Assembly: GCA_030323885.1 (NCBI GenBank)
Contig: CM059203.1
Span: forward strand, 4,464,001 to 4,528,000
Reading direction: 5' to 3'
Length of the DNA: 64,000 bases
Origin: Branchipolynoe longqiensis
Taxonomy: Eukaryota > Annelida > Polychaeta > Phyllodocida > Polynoidae
Position numbers and translations under genes: made by a program. The stretch's first letter is position 1. Each line of letters opens with the position of its first letter. This document shows, one piece after another, positions 52,640 to 63,479 of this stretch. Under the pieces are notes generated by a model, which was not told where the DNA came from, did no database searches, and was given only the letters and a program-made list of their open reading frames with translations.

Positions 52640-53960
52640 TTACTCACGGTCACCTACACATCTCACACGCCTCTGAGACATATCTTACTCACACCCACAC
52701 AAACACCTCACAGATCCCATCACTCACATTTCACTCACACACTGCAAACACACCTCAAACACACACACACACCTCACACACACAGCTCACACATGCTAAC
52801 ACACACATACCTTACACACACACCACACATCCCATCACTCACACACCGCAAACACACCTCAAACACACACACACCTTACACACACCTCACACATGCTAGC
52901 ACACGCTAACACATGCACATACCTTACACACACACCTCACAGACCCCATCACTCACACACTGCAAACACACCTCAAACACACACACCTCACACATGCTAG
53001 CACACACTAACACATGCACATACCTTACACACATACCTCACAGACCCCATCACTCACATTTCACTCACACACTGCAAACACACCTCAAATACACACACCT
53101 CACATACACACACCTCACACATGCACATACCATACACACACATAGCCCATCACTCAGATTTCACTCACACACCACAAACACACCTCAAACACATACACAC
53201 CTCACATATGCTAGCACACGCTAAAACATGCACATAGCTTACACACACACCTCACAGACCCCATCACTCAGATTTCACTCACACACCGCAAACCCACCTC
53301 AAACAAACACAGACCTCAGACACACAGCTCACACATGCTAGCACATGCTAAAACATGCACATACCTTACAAACACACCTCACAGACCCCATCACTCACAT
53401 TTCACTGACACACCGCACACACCTCAAACACACACACACCTCACACATGCTAACACACGCTAACATATGCACATGCCTTACACAAACACACCTCACAGAC
53501 CCCACAGACACTATCACTCACAGTTCACTCACACCCCGCAAACACACCTCAAACACACACACCTTACACATGCCAGCACACACTAACACATGCACATACC
53601 TTACACACACACTCACACACACCTTACATACCTATCAGTCACATTTCACTCACACACCGCAAACACAAACACACACCTTACACACACACCTTACACACAC
53701 CTCACACATCACTCATGCCTGACTCACACACCTCAAACACTCAAACACCTCAAACACAAACACACATAATCACACATGCTAACACATGTATCCCCACACC
53801 CACACACTCACTCACACACCACTCAGGTATCTCACACACACCTCACACATGCTAACGCAGTAACAGATGCACCTCACCCACCCACCTCACACTCACACCT
53901 ACCTCACGATCCATCACTCACATCTCACTCACACACCTCAAACACAAACAGACATACAAA
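52640..53960. repeat. CA-rich satellite, ~120-125-bp unit
   Basis: About 11 degenerate units with CACAGACCCCATCACTCACA, TTTCACTCACACACCGCAAA and ACACATGCACATACCTTACA. Different from the satellite at 31745-33945. Confidence 0.85.
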
Positions 53961-54892
53961 GCCTCACAAATAATGCACAATCCCCCACCCCTACCCTCCC
54001 CCCCCCACCCACACCCACACCCACATTCCTGCCGGTATGATGTGTGATGTGTGCTGTGTGCTGTCTGTTGTGTGCTGCTGGTGCGCCGCGGTGTGTCTCC
54101 GCGTAATGTGTACATAATGCCCTCGGGCGGCCTGTAGACCCCCGAGGGTAAATACAGGCGTCACACAGACACCGCACCAAGGAAGCAGCCCTCTCCGCAA
54201 AGCGGAAACACACCAGGTTTGTCTTTTGATTGTGTTTTGATTTAGAATGTCCGCATAAAGGAGCATAGAAATTTGCCAATGTTTACTTATATCTAAAATA
54301 AGGTTCTGCCTGTCTGTATTTCAGTCGTGATTCTATTATAGCCAAATACAACTATATTCATGTATATTACAGTGGATATATATATATATTTATATATACC
54401 CACGTATATACAACGTATATGCGGATGTAACCAAATTGCACGGTGCTGCCACCCAGGGGCTCCTGGGGGGCTCACAGGATAGTGCCATGCACAACCACCA
54501 GGTGGGGCAGGAGCCTCCCTACACCTGTTGTTGATGTTGGCTCAGTCTGTCCCTGGCTGCCAGAGCCTCCACACTTGCTTTCAAAACTTTTTTCTTTCAT
54601 TTTAGGTAGGGCATTTGAGGCCCAGCCAGGTGCATTACTGTTCTCTACTATTCACTTCCTGTAAATAAATAATGTACCCACCAATACTGTGTTGCCGTGC
54701 AATTCTTACATATATGCTGTATAAGAATTATATGAGTATAATAACACGGAATACTATACTATCCTAGCACCCACACACCAGTGATCGGGTGCTGGAACCT
54801 CACCTACTCATCTACTGCTCATGCCTCAGCTCCGATGGTGGCGCCAACGCTCGCCTGCTCACTGTCCTACTCACTTGCCACTGAGAATATAT
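53961..54892. other. No gene recognised
   Basis: A C-run with (CACCCA)n at 53985-54025 and (GTGTGCT)n-like sequence at 54040-54080. Overlapping minus ORFs (53938-54279) contain no domain and overlap the simple sequence. A CAGG-rich stretch at 54450-54560 shows nothing recognisable. Confidence 0.45.
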
Positions 54893-54894
54893 AT

Positions 54895-55125
54895 ATGAAG
54901 AGTTCAGGCGCAAAACCACTTAAATGCCGATCCAAAAATTTAGATTTGACCTGAAAATAAGTATAAAGCTCACTAATTGCGCTGTTCATATGAACACATG
55001 GTTATGGAGCAATGCACAAAACAGTATGAATATAAAAATATTAACATTTTGAAGGGTTGATTCCAATGTTCCTCTCCATTTTTGGATTTGTGTTTACATG
55101 GTTTTGCACCTGAACTCATCACACA
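54895..55125. mobile_element. Short MITE, second copy (GTTCAGGCGCAAAACCA ends)
   Basis: TGAAGAGTTCAGGCGCAAAA and TTTTGCACCTGAACTCATCA; interior as in 45906-46153. TATA lies at the left, (CA/TA)n at the right. Confidence 0.75.
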
Positions 55126-55147
55126 CACATATATATATAAATATATA

Positions 55148-55326
55148 TACTGTAAAACCTCTCTAACCGACCATCTCCACATATCGACTATTCCCCTATG
55201 TCGATCGCTGTACTTGGGTCCCAACAACATCATTGTAACCATATTCTAACTCCCTGAACCGACCACCTCCCTAATTGGACCACTTAAAGTCGGTCCCAAG
55301 GTTGGTCATTTTTGGAGGTTTTATGC
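55148..55326. mobile_element. pogo-like MITE PG-2
   Basis: TACTGTAAAACCTCTCTAACC to TTTTTGGAGGTTTTATGC, with ATCGACTATTCCCCTATGTC and CACTTAAAGTCGGTCCCAAG inside. Confidence 0.75.
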
Positions 55327-55432
55327 TTGTGCAAAATGTAAACATATATGCATGCTATCTATATCAATATGCAAATGTACATTTCCCTTTACTCAACATA
55401 GATTATATCTAAATCGACGTAGCTGCCTATGA

Positions 55433-55777
55433 TGTTTGCTTGTTTGTTGTTTTACGTCCTAGCAATATCTCAGGTCATATCATGACGGGTACTGACTTGT
55501 GACAGTGTGCACTCATGGTGACATAGTGGTGCCCCACTGGAAGACCAGGCCACCAACACCATGACCTGATATCCCACTCAGTCACATTATCCTGACACTG
55601 AGCCAACTGATCCTTACCATATCCAAATAATGCTGAGCGCCTGGCTAGGAGGTGACAAGTATCAATTTTTAAGCATTGGTTTGACTCGACCAGGATTCGA
55701 ACCCACGATGGGTTCGGATCCCCCGATCTCCCAAAACAGGAGGCGGACGCTCAACTCATTCGGCCATCCTGTCTGGT
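55433..55777 (-). mobile_element. SINE-A copy
   Basis: Full length reversed; same duplicated ACCCACGATGGGTTCGGATC segment near the head as in the copy at 24188. Confidence 0.85.
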
Positions 55778-55814
55778 CGACCTGCTTTATGAAGATTGGT
55801 CGATATAGCCTACA

Positions 55815-55846
55815 CTCTCTGTCTCTCTCTCTGTCTCTCTCTCTCT

Positions 55847-55888
<42 letters not shown>
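55815..55888. repeat. (TCTC)n and (TA)n
   Basis: Simple repeats directly left of PG-3. Confidence 0.85.
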
Positions 55889-55891
55889 GTA

Positions 55892-56080
55892 TACAGTAAA
55901 CCCTCTCTAACCGACCACCTCCACACATCGACCACTCCCCTATATCGATTGCTTTATTTGGGTCCCAACAAGGCCATTGCAAGGATATTCTAACTCCCTA
56001 AACCGACCACCTCCCTAAATGGACCACTTAAAGTTAAAGTCGGTCCCATGGTCGGTCGAGTTAGAGAGGTTTTACTGTAT
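55892..56080. mobile_element. pogo-like MITE PG-3, intact
   Basis: TACAGTAAACCCTCTCTAACC and GGTCGGTCGAGTTAGAGAGG-TTTTACTGTA are near-perfect inverted ends with TA at both tips. 189 bp; the best copy of the family. Confidence 0.85.
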
Positions 56081-56228
56081 ATGAATATTTACCTAGGTAT
56101 ACATTTAAACGCATTCATAACATTATACACATATATACATGCACGCAGCCAAAACAATTATATGTATATATCCCTATGTGAATATATATGTGGAAATGTG
56201 GATATATGTGCATAAATATGTTCATATA

Positions 56229-56497
56229 GGTGTATATGAGACTGTCTCAAAAGGTGCTAAGCAATTTGGGACAAAACCTTGTCCATAGTAACGATCAACA
56301 CACTATCCACTTATGCATTAGCTCAGGATAAACTGATTTGTTTTTTACATGGTGTTTATTAATCCCAATATAATACATATTGATCTGAAGCAAATGTCCT
56401 TGTGTTTTCAGTGTAACCGTTTCTGTGCTGTTTTGTGTCAAACGTTACAATGGACAAACAAATTTAGAGTTTGCACCTTTTAAGACAGGCTCATATA
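56229..56497. mobile_element. Mariner-like MITE (TATATGAGACTGTCTCAAAA)
   Basis: The left end TATATGAGACTGTCTC and the right end CACCTTTTAAGACAGGCTCATATA are inverted and TA-flanked. Both ends also contain GTTACAATGGACAAA-type subterminal repeats. Related to 45613-45832. Confidence 0.7.
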
Positions 56498-56611
56498 TAA
56501 TATATCCATACATAGATTTATGTTATATGTATGTACATGTACTATCTCATGCAGATGAGGTTTGAAGTATTTGTGTGTGTATTTCATTATATACCTTGTA
56601 CATGTATATAT

Positions 56612-56997
56612 GGGTCAGGATCACGAAAAGAGGCCAATTGGTGGAAGTTGTCGGCGTCGAGCACAGAAAATACAACAACCTGATTTGTTTCTAGGATAAT
56701 TTAATATAAAACAAAGAATGCACGAGACTTTAAGAATTGCGACGCCGACATCTGTTAGAGTTGTCGGCATCGATCATTGGATGTCGGCGTCGATCGGTAT
56801 AATTATAATTTAGCATTGACAGCGGTGTTGGAAAGTCCTTAAATTTATCCTGAAAGTAAAGGTCGAGAAAATACAACAACCTGATTTGTTTCTAGGATAA
56901 TTTAATATGAAATAAAGAAATGCACTACACTTTTAAGAATTGCGACGCCGACATCTTCACTTGACCACCGATTGGCCCGTTTTCGTGAGGCTGACTC
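56612..56997. mobile_element. MITE with two internal direct repeats
   Basis: Ends GGGTCAGGATCACGAAAA and TTTTCGTGAGGCTGACTC are inverted; TA-rich flanks. Inside, AAAATACAACAACCTGATTT through AATTGCGACGCCGACATC occurs twice (56665-56752 and 56873-56955). Confidence 0.7.
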
Positions 56998-57044
56998 ATA
57001 TATATATCAATATAGGTATGCTTATGTGCGTCTATATTTATATA

Positions 57045-57169
57045 TACATGTGGTCGGTTTAGGGAATTAGAATATCGTCAAAACGGTATTGTTGGGATCC
57101 AAATAAAGCGGTCGATATAGATGAGTGGTCGATCTGTGGAGGTGTTCGGTTAGAGAGGTTTTACTGGAT
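57045..57169. mobile_element. pogo-like MITE PG-4, truncated
   Basis: GTCGGTTTAGGGAATTAGAA to GTTAGAGAGGTTTTACTGG; only the right end is preserved. Confidence 0.7.
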
Positions 57170-57209
57170 ATATAAGTCATATATATATATGCATGGGTAA
57201 ATACATATA

Positions 57210-57393
57210 TACAGTAAACCCTCTTTAAATCGACCGACGTTTGGACCGACTATAAGTGGTCCATTTAGGGAGGTGGTCATTTCGGGGAGTTAAAATATGG
57301 TTAGAATGGCATTGTTGGGACCCAAATAAAGTGATCGGCATAGGGGAGCGGTGAATCTGTGGAGGTGGTCGGTTAGAGAGGTGTTACTGTGTA
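57210..57393. mobile_element. pogo-like MITE PG-5
   Basis: TACAGTAAACCCTCTTTAAAT to GTCGGTTAGAGAGGTGTTACTGTGTA, with GTGGTCCATTTAGGGAGGTG; reversed relative to PG-3. Confidence 0.8.
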
Positions 57394-57561
57394 TAGCCAC
57401 ACCTGAAGTCTCAATGCACGAAGCTTCGTGAGTGTTATGAAAAGCTCTCACCCGGAAAGGAGGGTGCAGGTAAGTCAACGCCCCCCCTCCTCCTCCCCCT
57501 CCCCCCCCCCCCAGACACACGATGTCCCCCCCCCCTCCCACCAACCACACACACAAGCCGG

Positions 57562-58031
57562 TGTGGTGGTTTCAGCGGGTTCCCGTGCTCAGAGGTGTCC
57601 CTCGCTTCTGCGCATGCGTCAGAATCTAATAAGGATGGCCGTAATCGATTAACACTACCCGGGCGACTCGGGTCATCCGAGTCGTCAGAAATTCAAATAG
57701 AACACGGCGAGTGGAGTCGACAAATACACGTGCCATGTGCAAAAAAAGAATAACTTAGATTAATTAAATGGAAATATAGGTAAACTGGGCCATCATAAAA
57801 TACTTTAAATCCTATTTTGCTGTATTTTTATCGGTTATTAAAAAAAAAAAAAAGATTGTCCACCCGAGCGCGGAGAAGCGTATTCGATTATTCGACCCGA
57901 GTTTGTAGGATGTGCGCATGCGCCAATAAGTGGCTCAGGTGACCCGAGTTGATGCGAAATCCGCGCAGAAGCAGAAGCAGCGCAGAAGCGAGGGACACCT
58001 CTGAGCACGGGAACCCGCTGAAACCACCACA
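57562..58031. mobile_element. Chain element NT-1 (CCGG flanked)
   Basis: A perfect 52-bp terminal inverted repeat starting TGTGGTGGTTTCAGCGGG and ending with its complement at 58031. CCGG lies immediately outside at 57558-57561 and 58032-58035. The inner end of the repeat contains GCTTCTGCGC, shared with NT-3. The middle includes a CCCGAGTCG/CGACTCGGG inverted motif. No ORF. Confidence 0.88.
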
Positions 58032-58035
58032 CCGG

Positions 58036-58597
58036 TGTAGGACGTTCAAGACACTACGCCGTTCAAAACACTACGGTAGTGTTTTGAACTTAGGTTGAAA
58101 ACACTACTGTTAAGTTCAAAACACTACCCCTACATACGTTCAAAACACTACCCAAGTTCAAAACACTATCATGACAAGCTGACCCTGCTGTGGCATTTGA
58201 AGCGCGTATTAGTATACACTGATAGAGCTGCGGCATGTGCACCATGTATTACGCTGATGGTGCTGCCGTGTGTGCGACACATGTTAGTATACGCTGATAG
58301 TGCTGCGGCGTGTGCGCCACGTTTTAGTATACGCTGGTGGTGCTGGCATTGTTTGGCATTAATAGGATAGTCAGTACCTTCCATGTTGCTAGGATGTAAA
58401 ACAATAACCTCTGAAAACAACCCCTACTACCCCACCTTACTACATACTGCCCTGTAGTGTTTTGAAATTAAAGGTAGTGTTTTGAACTTGAGGATAGTGT
58501 TTTGAGCGTGGCCACAGTAGTGTTTTGAACCTACCTTCAGCTAGGTTGAAAACACTACCATAGTGTTTTTGTGGGGTAGTGTTTTGAACTTACTACA
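58036..58597. mobile_element. Chain element NT-2 (CCGG flanked)
   Basis: Starts TGTAGGACGTTCAAGACAC and ends GTTTTGAACTTACTACA. Both sides carry many GTTCAAAACACTAC motifs in opposite orientations. CCGG flanks are at 58032-58035 and 58598-58601. The centre holds three tandem copies of a 44-46-bp block (TAGTATACGCTGATAGTGCTG) at about 58205-58345, followed by a SINE-A-like CATGTTGCTAGGATGTAAAAC scrap. Confidence 0.8.
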
Positions 58598-58601
58598 CCG
58601 G

Positions 58602-59166
58602 TGTCGCAGTTTCAGTTCCCAGCAGTTTCAGTTCCCACAATTGCTTCTGCGCATGCGTAAAAATCTAATGGCATCGTCTCCGCATTGTCAATGGTCGTGA
58701 GCAATGTTCACACATAAAAAGTGAAATATCTCTAAAACCAAACCAGCTAGAAACAAATTGCTTGGTACACATATAGAAAACATGTTTACCAACACCATTG
58801 TATTAAACTGATATGGTTAGGGTTCTGGATTTCTATTAATTTTGAATAATGTTTTGCACTGCGCGTACCCCCAAACTCAATGCATTGTCAATGTTTGTGA
58901 GCAATCTTCATGCAGAAAAAGTGATATATCTCTAAAACCACACCACCTAGAAACAAATCGCTGGGTACACATATAGAAAACATGTTTACCGAAAAGATTA
59001 TATTAAATTTATAAGGTTACTCACACTGACACTATAGTGACAGCGATTTTCGGCGATCGGCGATGGTTTAAATCGGGCTAATGTTGAGACATGCGCAGAC
59101 AATGCTTTGACGCATGCGCAGATGCTTTTGTGGGAACTTCAACTGCTGGGAACTGAAACTGCGACA
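58602..59166. mobile_element. Chain element NT-3 (CCGG flanked)
   Basis: Ends TGTCGCAGTTTCAGTTCCCA and its complement; inverted repeat of about 60 bp with few mismatches. The interior matches NT-3b at 6610-7172 (GCATTGTCAATGGTCGTGAG, ATATGGTTAGGGTTCTGG). CCGG at 58598-58601 and 59167-59170. Confidence 0.88.
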
Positions 59167-59170
59167 CCGG

Positions 59171-59668
59171 TGTCACAGTTTCAACGCCCGGTCAGTTTCA
59201 ACGGCCCGTATAGACTCAAACTCAAGGCATTGTCAATGGTCGTGAGCAATCTTCATACAGAAAATACAGCAAAAGTGAGATATCTCTAAAACTACATCAC
59301 CTATTAACAAATCGCTTGGTACACATATAGAAAACATCTTTACCAAAAAGACTGTATTAAATTTATAAGGTTAGGGTTCTTGATTAGTATTAATTTTGAA
59401 TAAAACTAAGGTTTTGCACTGCGCGTACCGTCAAATTCAAGGCATTGTCAATGGTCGCTAGCAATCTTCATACAGAAAATACAGGAAAAGTGATATATCT
59501 CTAAAACCGCACCACTTAGAAACAAATCGCTTTGTACACATGTAGAAAACATCTTTACCAAAAACATTATATTAAATTTATAAGGTTAGTGACGATGATA
59601 TTAGATTTTGACACATGCGCATGAAACTGACCGGGCGCTGAAACTGACCGGGCGCTGAAACTGCGACA
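59171..59668. mobile_element. Chain element NT-4 (CCGG flanked)
   Basis: Starts TGTCACAGTTTCAACGCCC and ends GGGCGCTGAAACTGCGACA, with a second CGGTCAGTTTCA repeat on each arm. The interior blocks are shared with NT-3. CCGG at 59167-59170 and 59669-59672. Confidence 0.85.
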
Positions 59669-59740
59669 CCGGCCCACCATGTAACCAAATCTCCGGATCT
59701 CACATTCCACAAACTGAATGAACCTGGCGGAGTGTGCGTG

Positions 59741-59746
59741 TGAGGT

Positions 59747-59778
<32 letters not shown>

Positions 59779-60585
59779 AGCGGGTGTGATATTAAAGCTC
59801 CTCTCGTGGCAAATTAAAATAGGGACATTTAAAGAAGAAGAAGAAGTAGGGATGGGAGGAAGAAGGGAAAGGGGAAAAGGAAGACAAGGCCATGAGTTGA
59901 TTTAAAGGGATTTGTTGATGGTTAAATGTTGATAAATGGAGCAGGTGGTGGTGGTTGTGGGGCGGGAGGATATGGAAGGGAAGGGGGAGGGGGGGGGGGG
60001 GACTATGGGGAGGGGAGGAGGCGGAAGGGGTGGGTGAGAGGGACTGGGAAGTAGGGGAAGTAGGGGGGAAGGGGAGGAAGGGGAGGTGGGGAAGGGGGGG
60101 ATGAGGGGGAGGAGGGGGAGGGGGGGGGATGGGGAGGGGGGAGGGGGGAGGGGAGGGAGGAGGGGGCAGGGGAAGGAGGGGGAGGAGCGGGGGGGAGGGG
60201 GGAGAGGAGGAGGGGATGGAGGGGAGGAGCGGGGGAGGAGGGGGGGGCGGGGTAGGTAGAAGGGGAGGAGGGAAGGATGAGGAGGGGAAGGGAAGGATGG
60301 GGCAGGGGGAAGGAGGGGGAGGGGAAGGAGGGGAGGGGAGGGAAGGGGAGGGGGAGCGGGAGGAGAGGGAGGAGGAGGGGATTAAGGCGAGGAGGGGAGG
60401 AGGGGAGGAGGGTAGGAGGGGAGGAGGGGTAGAAAGGGGAGGAGGAGGGGAGGAGGGGGAGGAGGATCGGGAGGAGGGAGAGGTGGGGGAAGGGGGAGGA
60501 GGGATGGGGAAGGGGGAGGAGGGAGAGGAGGGGGAGAGGAGGGGAGGAGGGGAAGAGGGGAGGAGGGGAGGAGAGGGGGGATTTC
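59741..60585. repeat. Poly(G) run and polypurine tract, ~840 bp
   Basis: An uninterrupted run of 31 G at 59747-59777, a short mixed stretch with (GAA)n, then (GGGGA)n-type purine sequence from about 59940 to 60580. Same strand bias as 14283-14745. The 157-codon Gly/Glu ORF inside is a composition artefact. Confidence 0.9.
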
Positions 60586-60596
60586 AGTTACAGTTT

Positions 60597-61693
60597 AATT
60601 AAAGTTGCACAGTCCGATCGCGTTCGAATTTTTGTCTTATTTTTTAGATAAATATATCAAATTGATCGTTATGACCTACTCATCATTAGTCCCGGGTGAT
60701 TTTGATTAAAACCAAAAAAAAGGCCAGTTTTGAAGCAATTTGAACTGAAAGAACCAAAAACAAGCTTTCCAAAAGTCTTCTCACTATGACACAGATTACT
60801 CTCTGGCGATGGTCATGTGATGTGAGTTGACCTAGTAATGTGTATATGTTCTAGAACCTGACTAATGCCACATATGGTATCTGGAATGAGGGCAAGACAA
60901 ATCTGGTCATGAGATTGACCTAATTCGTTTGTGGCCTCCCTGCCTAATGACTTCCTCAAAGTAAGGATGAGGTAGTTAGTGGAGATTATTCTGTATATAC
61001 GCTCTCCCAAACCACTAGTTAAAGAACCAATATCTAAAGCCGTGTTCACACCCCCAACTTTAGGCCGAACTAGATAAGGCGAACTAGATGAGGCGAACTA
61101 GTGTCGTGTCCACACACGGAGCGGATTAAGGTGGAAATCGATATTGCGCATGAGCAAGTCCAAACTAACCAGCGCCAGTTTCGGTTAGTCGACATCGGCA
61201 CGAGAGAGCGTGGATTTGACCTAGATATGTATGGACTGAATCATATTGGTTTGGAACAGTCAAAACTTCTGCTGGGCAGTGAAAACCTTAAAATATATCA
61301 TGAAAAAAATATCTGTGCACCTCTAGCAGGTTCATAGAGCAAATTTACCAAAAAGTCAACAAACTCAGGTCTCGACTGTGACATCCTTAATCCCCCTCAT
61401 TTAAACCGCTACCGTCCATACAGGCGATATGGGCCGACTTAAGCTATTTCGCTTCTTTTAAACCACCTCGCGATGCGGCCTACTTGAGGCGAACTAGATG
61501 AGGCGACTGAGCCCTAATCCGCCTCAGCGTCGCGTCCACACTGCCAATGTGAGCCGACTTAGATGAGGCGCACTAGATAAGGCGACTTAACGCCCAGGTG
61601 TGAACACGGCTAAAGTTTGGTATAATGATTCAAATGTAGATAAGTATTTTCATTTAGAAAAATATATATATCCTCAGACTATGCAACTTTAAA
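60597..61693. mobile_element. TTAA-end MITE TM-6 carrying HB-2
   Basis: Left end TTAAAGTTGCACAGTCCGATC and right end CAGACTATGCAACTTTAA are inverted. HB-2 sits inside at 61035-61614. A further TTAAAGGTGCATAATCCGATG begins at once at 61690, so a second TM end follows directly. Confidence 0.7.
61035..61614. mobile_element. Harbinger-like element HB-2
   Basis: TAAAGCCGTGTTCACAC and GTGTGAACACGGCTAAA; the interior is the reverse of HB-1 (GGCGAACTAGATGAGGCG, GGACGGTAGCGG in reverse). The flanks are TM sequence ending AATATC at the left and GTTTGGTATAATG at the right. Confidence 0.8.
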
Positions 61694-61751
61694 GGTGCAT
61701 AATCCGATGCCTTGAAGCTTCTGCCATATTTCTCTGTCAGATAAACATGTG

Positions 61752-62075
61752 AAGTTGGTTGGTTCGTTGTTTGAGTTTTACCCCTGGCAACATCTAAGGT
61801 CATATCAGGAGGGGTACGGAGTTCTGACACTGTTCACTCATGGCGACATTATAGTGCTGCCTCACTGGGAGACCAGGTCACCAGCACCATGACCTCATAT
61901 CCCACTCAGTCACATTATCCTAACACTGAGCCAACCAGTCCTTTCCCTATCCTAGTAATGCCGAGAGCCTGACTAGGAAGCGACAAATATCGATTTTTAA
62001 GTCATTGGTTTGACTCGACCAGGGTTCGAATCCCACGATCTCCCAAAACGGGAGACGGGAGCTCAACTCATTTTG
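61752..62075 (-). mobile_element. SINE-A copy abutting an RTE 3' end
   Basis: Complete except that the head stops at AACTCATT, where the RTE tail (GATCAGTCAATCAATAG) begins. Box B GGGTTCGAATCCC. Confidence 0.8.
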
Positions 62076-63363
62076 ATCAGTCAATCAATAGTTCCGTCCT
62101 CTAGTCGAGGGTTGGATGCAATGGTTCTCCACTTGCCCCGATGGTGTGCTGTTCTGATAGACTGTGAATAATTCAAGCCTGTCCACTGTGAAATATTTGT
62201 AAACCATGATGTTCTTGGTCTCCCTCTCCCTCTGCTGCCATTCACCTTCCCTTCCAACAATGTATGGTATATTGAACTCTGACGAATGATGTGGCCAAAA
62301 TAAATAAGTTTCTTTGTCTGTATAGTGGCAAACAAGCATTTCTTATTTTTAATTTTTCTGAGAACTTCTTTGTTGGTGATCTTTGTCCATAACATACATT
62401 TGTGCATATATTGTGGCATCTGTTTAGCCGGGGGAACGGCCAGCGCACCACGTGGTGGGTTTGATCATTTTGATTACACAGTACAGGCTGAGTGAGCTGT
62501 CTTGGTATTATGGGGTCTTTGTACAAACATAGACACTAATAAAGTCTGTACTAGACTACTAAATGACTGAAACATACAATCCTCCAAGCATTGTTTATCC
62601 CATCATTACTAACAACCTACTTACTCAAACTACTTCATGTAGTCAAAAAACACACCTGAGGTATTAACCTTTTCAAGATAACCCTATAAGCTAACCACAC
62701 TTCTATCTAACAGAATAAACAAACCATTCTAACTAACTACTCACTCCATCTCAAAATGTTAACTCCAACAACATGATAGTTTTGCAATTCACAACATAGT
62801 AGGCATACAAACCTATGAAGGAAAACTATGTACCTAACCACTCCGTAATGTAAAGGTCTAATCAATACACATGTATGTATCAAGTGTGTAGGAATACAAC
62901 ATATAACTGCTATTTTTGTATGTGAATTGTCAAACTATACCATATGTAAGTCTTTGAATGTTTGATATTGTTATTTCAGCTGATTTGGGCTAGCTGCATA
63001 TATTGTAAATAACTGTATTGTCACATGGCTGGAAGACCAGTGCTACGGCGCTGACAAAAGACTTTATTCAATGAATAAACTATATTTACAACAACAACAA
63101 ATATATATTTTCATCATCCTTCGATAAGTCCACATCTCAAATGCTGCTAAACGTTTGTACATTTTCTTAGAGATTGTCCATGTCTCAGCCCCATACATTA
63201 GAGTAGACCACACATAACACTGAAGAATACGCTTCCTTGTATGTATTAATATCTTACTTGATGTTAACACTCTATACATTTTGGAGAATTTTGTTTCGGC
63301 TATTGTTATCCTTCTCTTAATTTCTTCCTCACATCTCCCATCATTTGTAATCTTTGATTTCAT
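62076..63363 (-). pseudogene. RTE LINE C-terminus split by a 0.7-kb insertion
   Basis: In minus sense 63363-63106 encodes ITNDGRCEEEIKRRI, CYVWSTLMYGAETW and RLAAFEMWTYRRMMKI. After the insertion, 62395-62085 encodes KITNKEVLRKIKN, LIYFGHIIRQ and SRGRGRPRTSW to the stop. It is a close sister of 22196-22803 and supplies the segment deleted there. It is 5'-truncated after the RT catalytic region. Confidence 0.8.
62396..63105. mobile_element. Unclassified insertion inside the RTE copy
   Basis: Interrupts the RTE between MMKI and KITNKEV codons. It holds the palindrome CACCACGTGGTG near 62445 and, at its right, GAAGACCAGTGCTACGGCGC, CTGACAAAAGACTTTATTCA, AATAAAC and TTTACA. That right part is shared with 39497-39565. 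The AATAAA plus terminal ACA could indicate an LTR of about 700 bp (inference). Confidence 0.5.
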
Positions 63364-63479
63364 TTTGATACTTTCATCAAAAAGTTAACGTTTTTATCGA
63401 TCTAGAATTTGGTGCTTTCATGGAAAAGTTTATGCTTTTGTCAAACTATACAGCTTTGATTTCCGGAACGCTCTAATCA

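Noticed and set aside
52913..53973. Thr/His-rich ORFs in the CA satellite
   Set aside because: Same reason: repeated unit with few stop codons.
53938..54279. Minus ORFs of 91-113 codons
   Set aside because: They overlap each other in different frames and cross C-rich simple sequence; no domain seen.
60129..60602. 157-codon Gly/Glu-rich ORF
   Set aside because: Purine-tract composition only.
813..62075. tRNA genes suggested by intact box A/B motifs
   Set aside because: Each lies at the head of a multi-copy SINE and does not fold into a complete cloverleaf with normal length; some heads have mutated B boxes.
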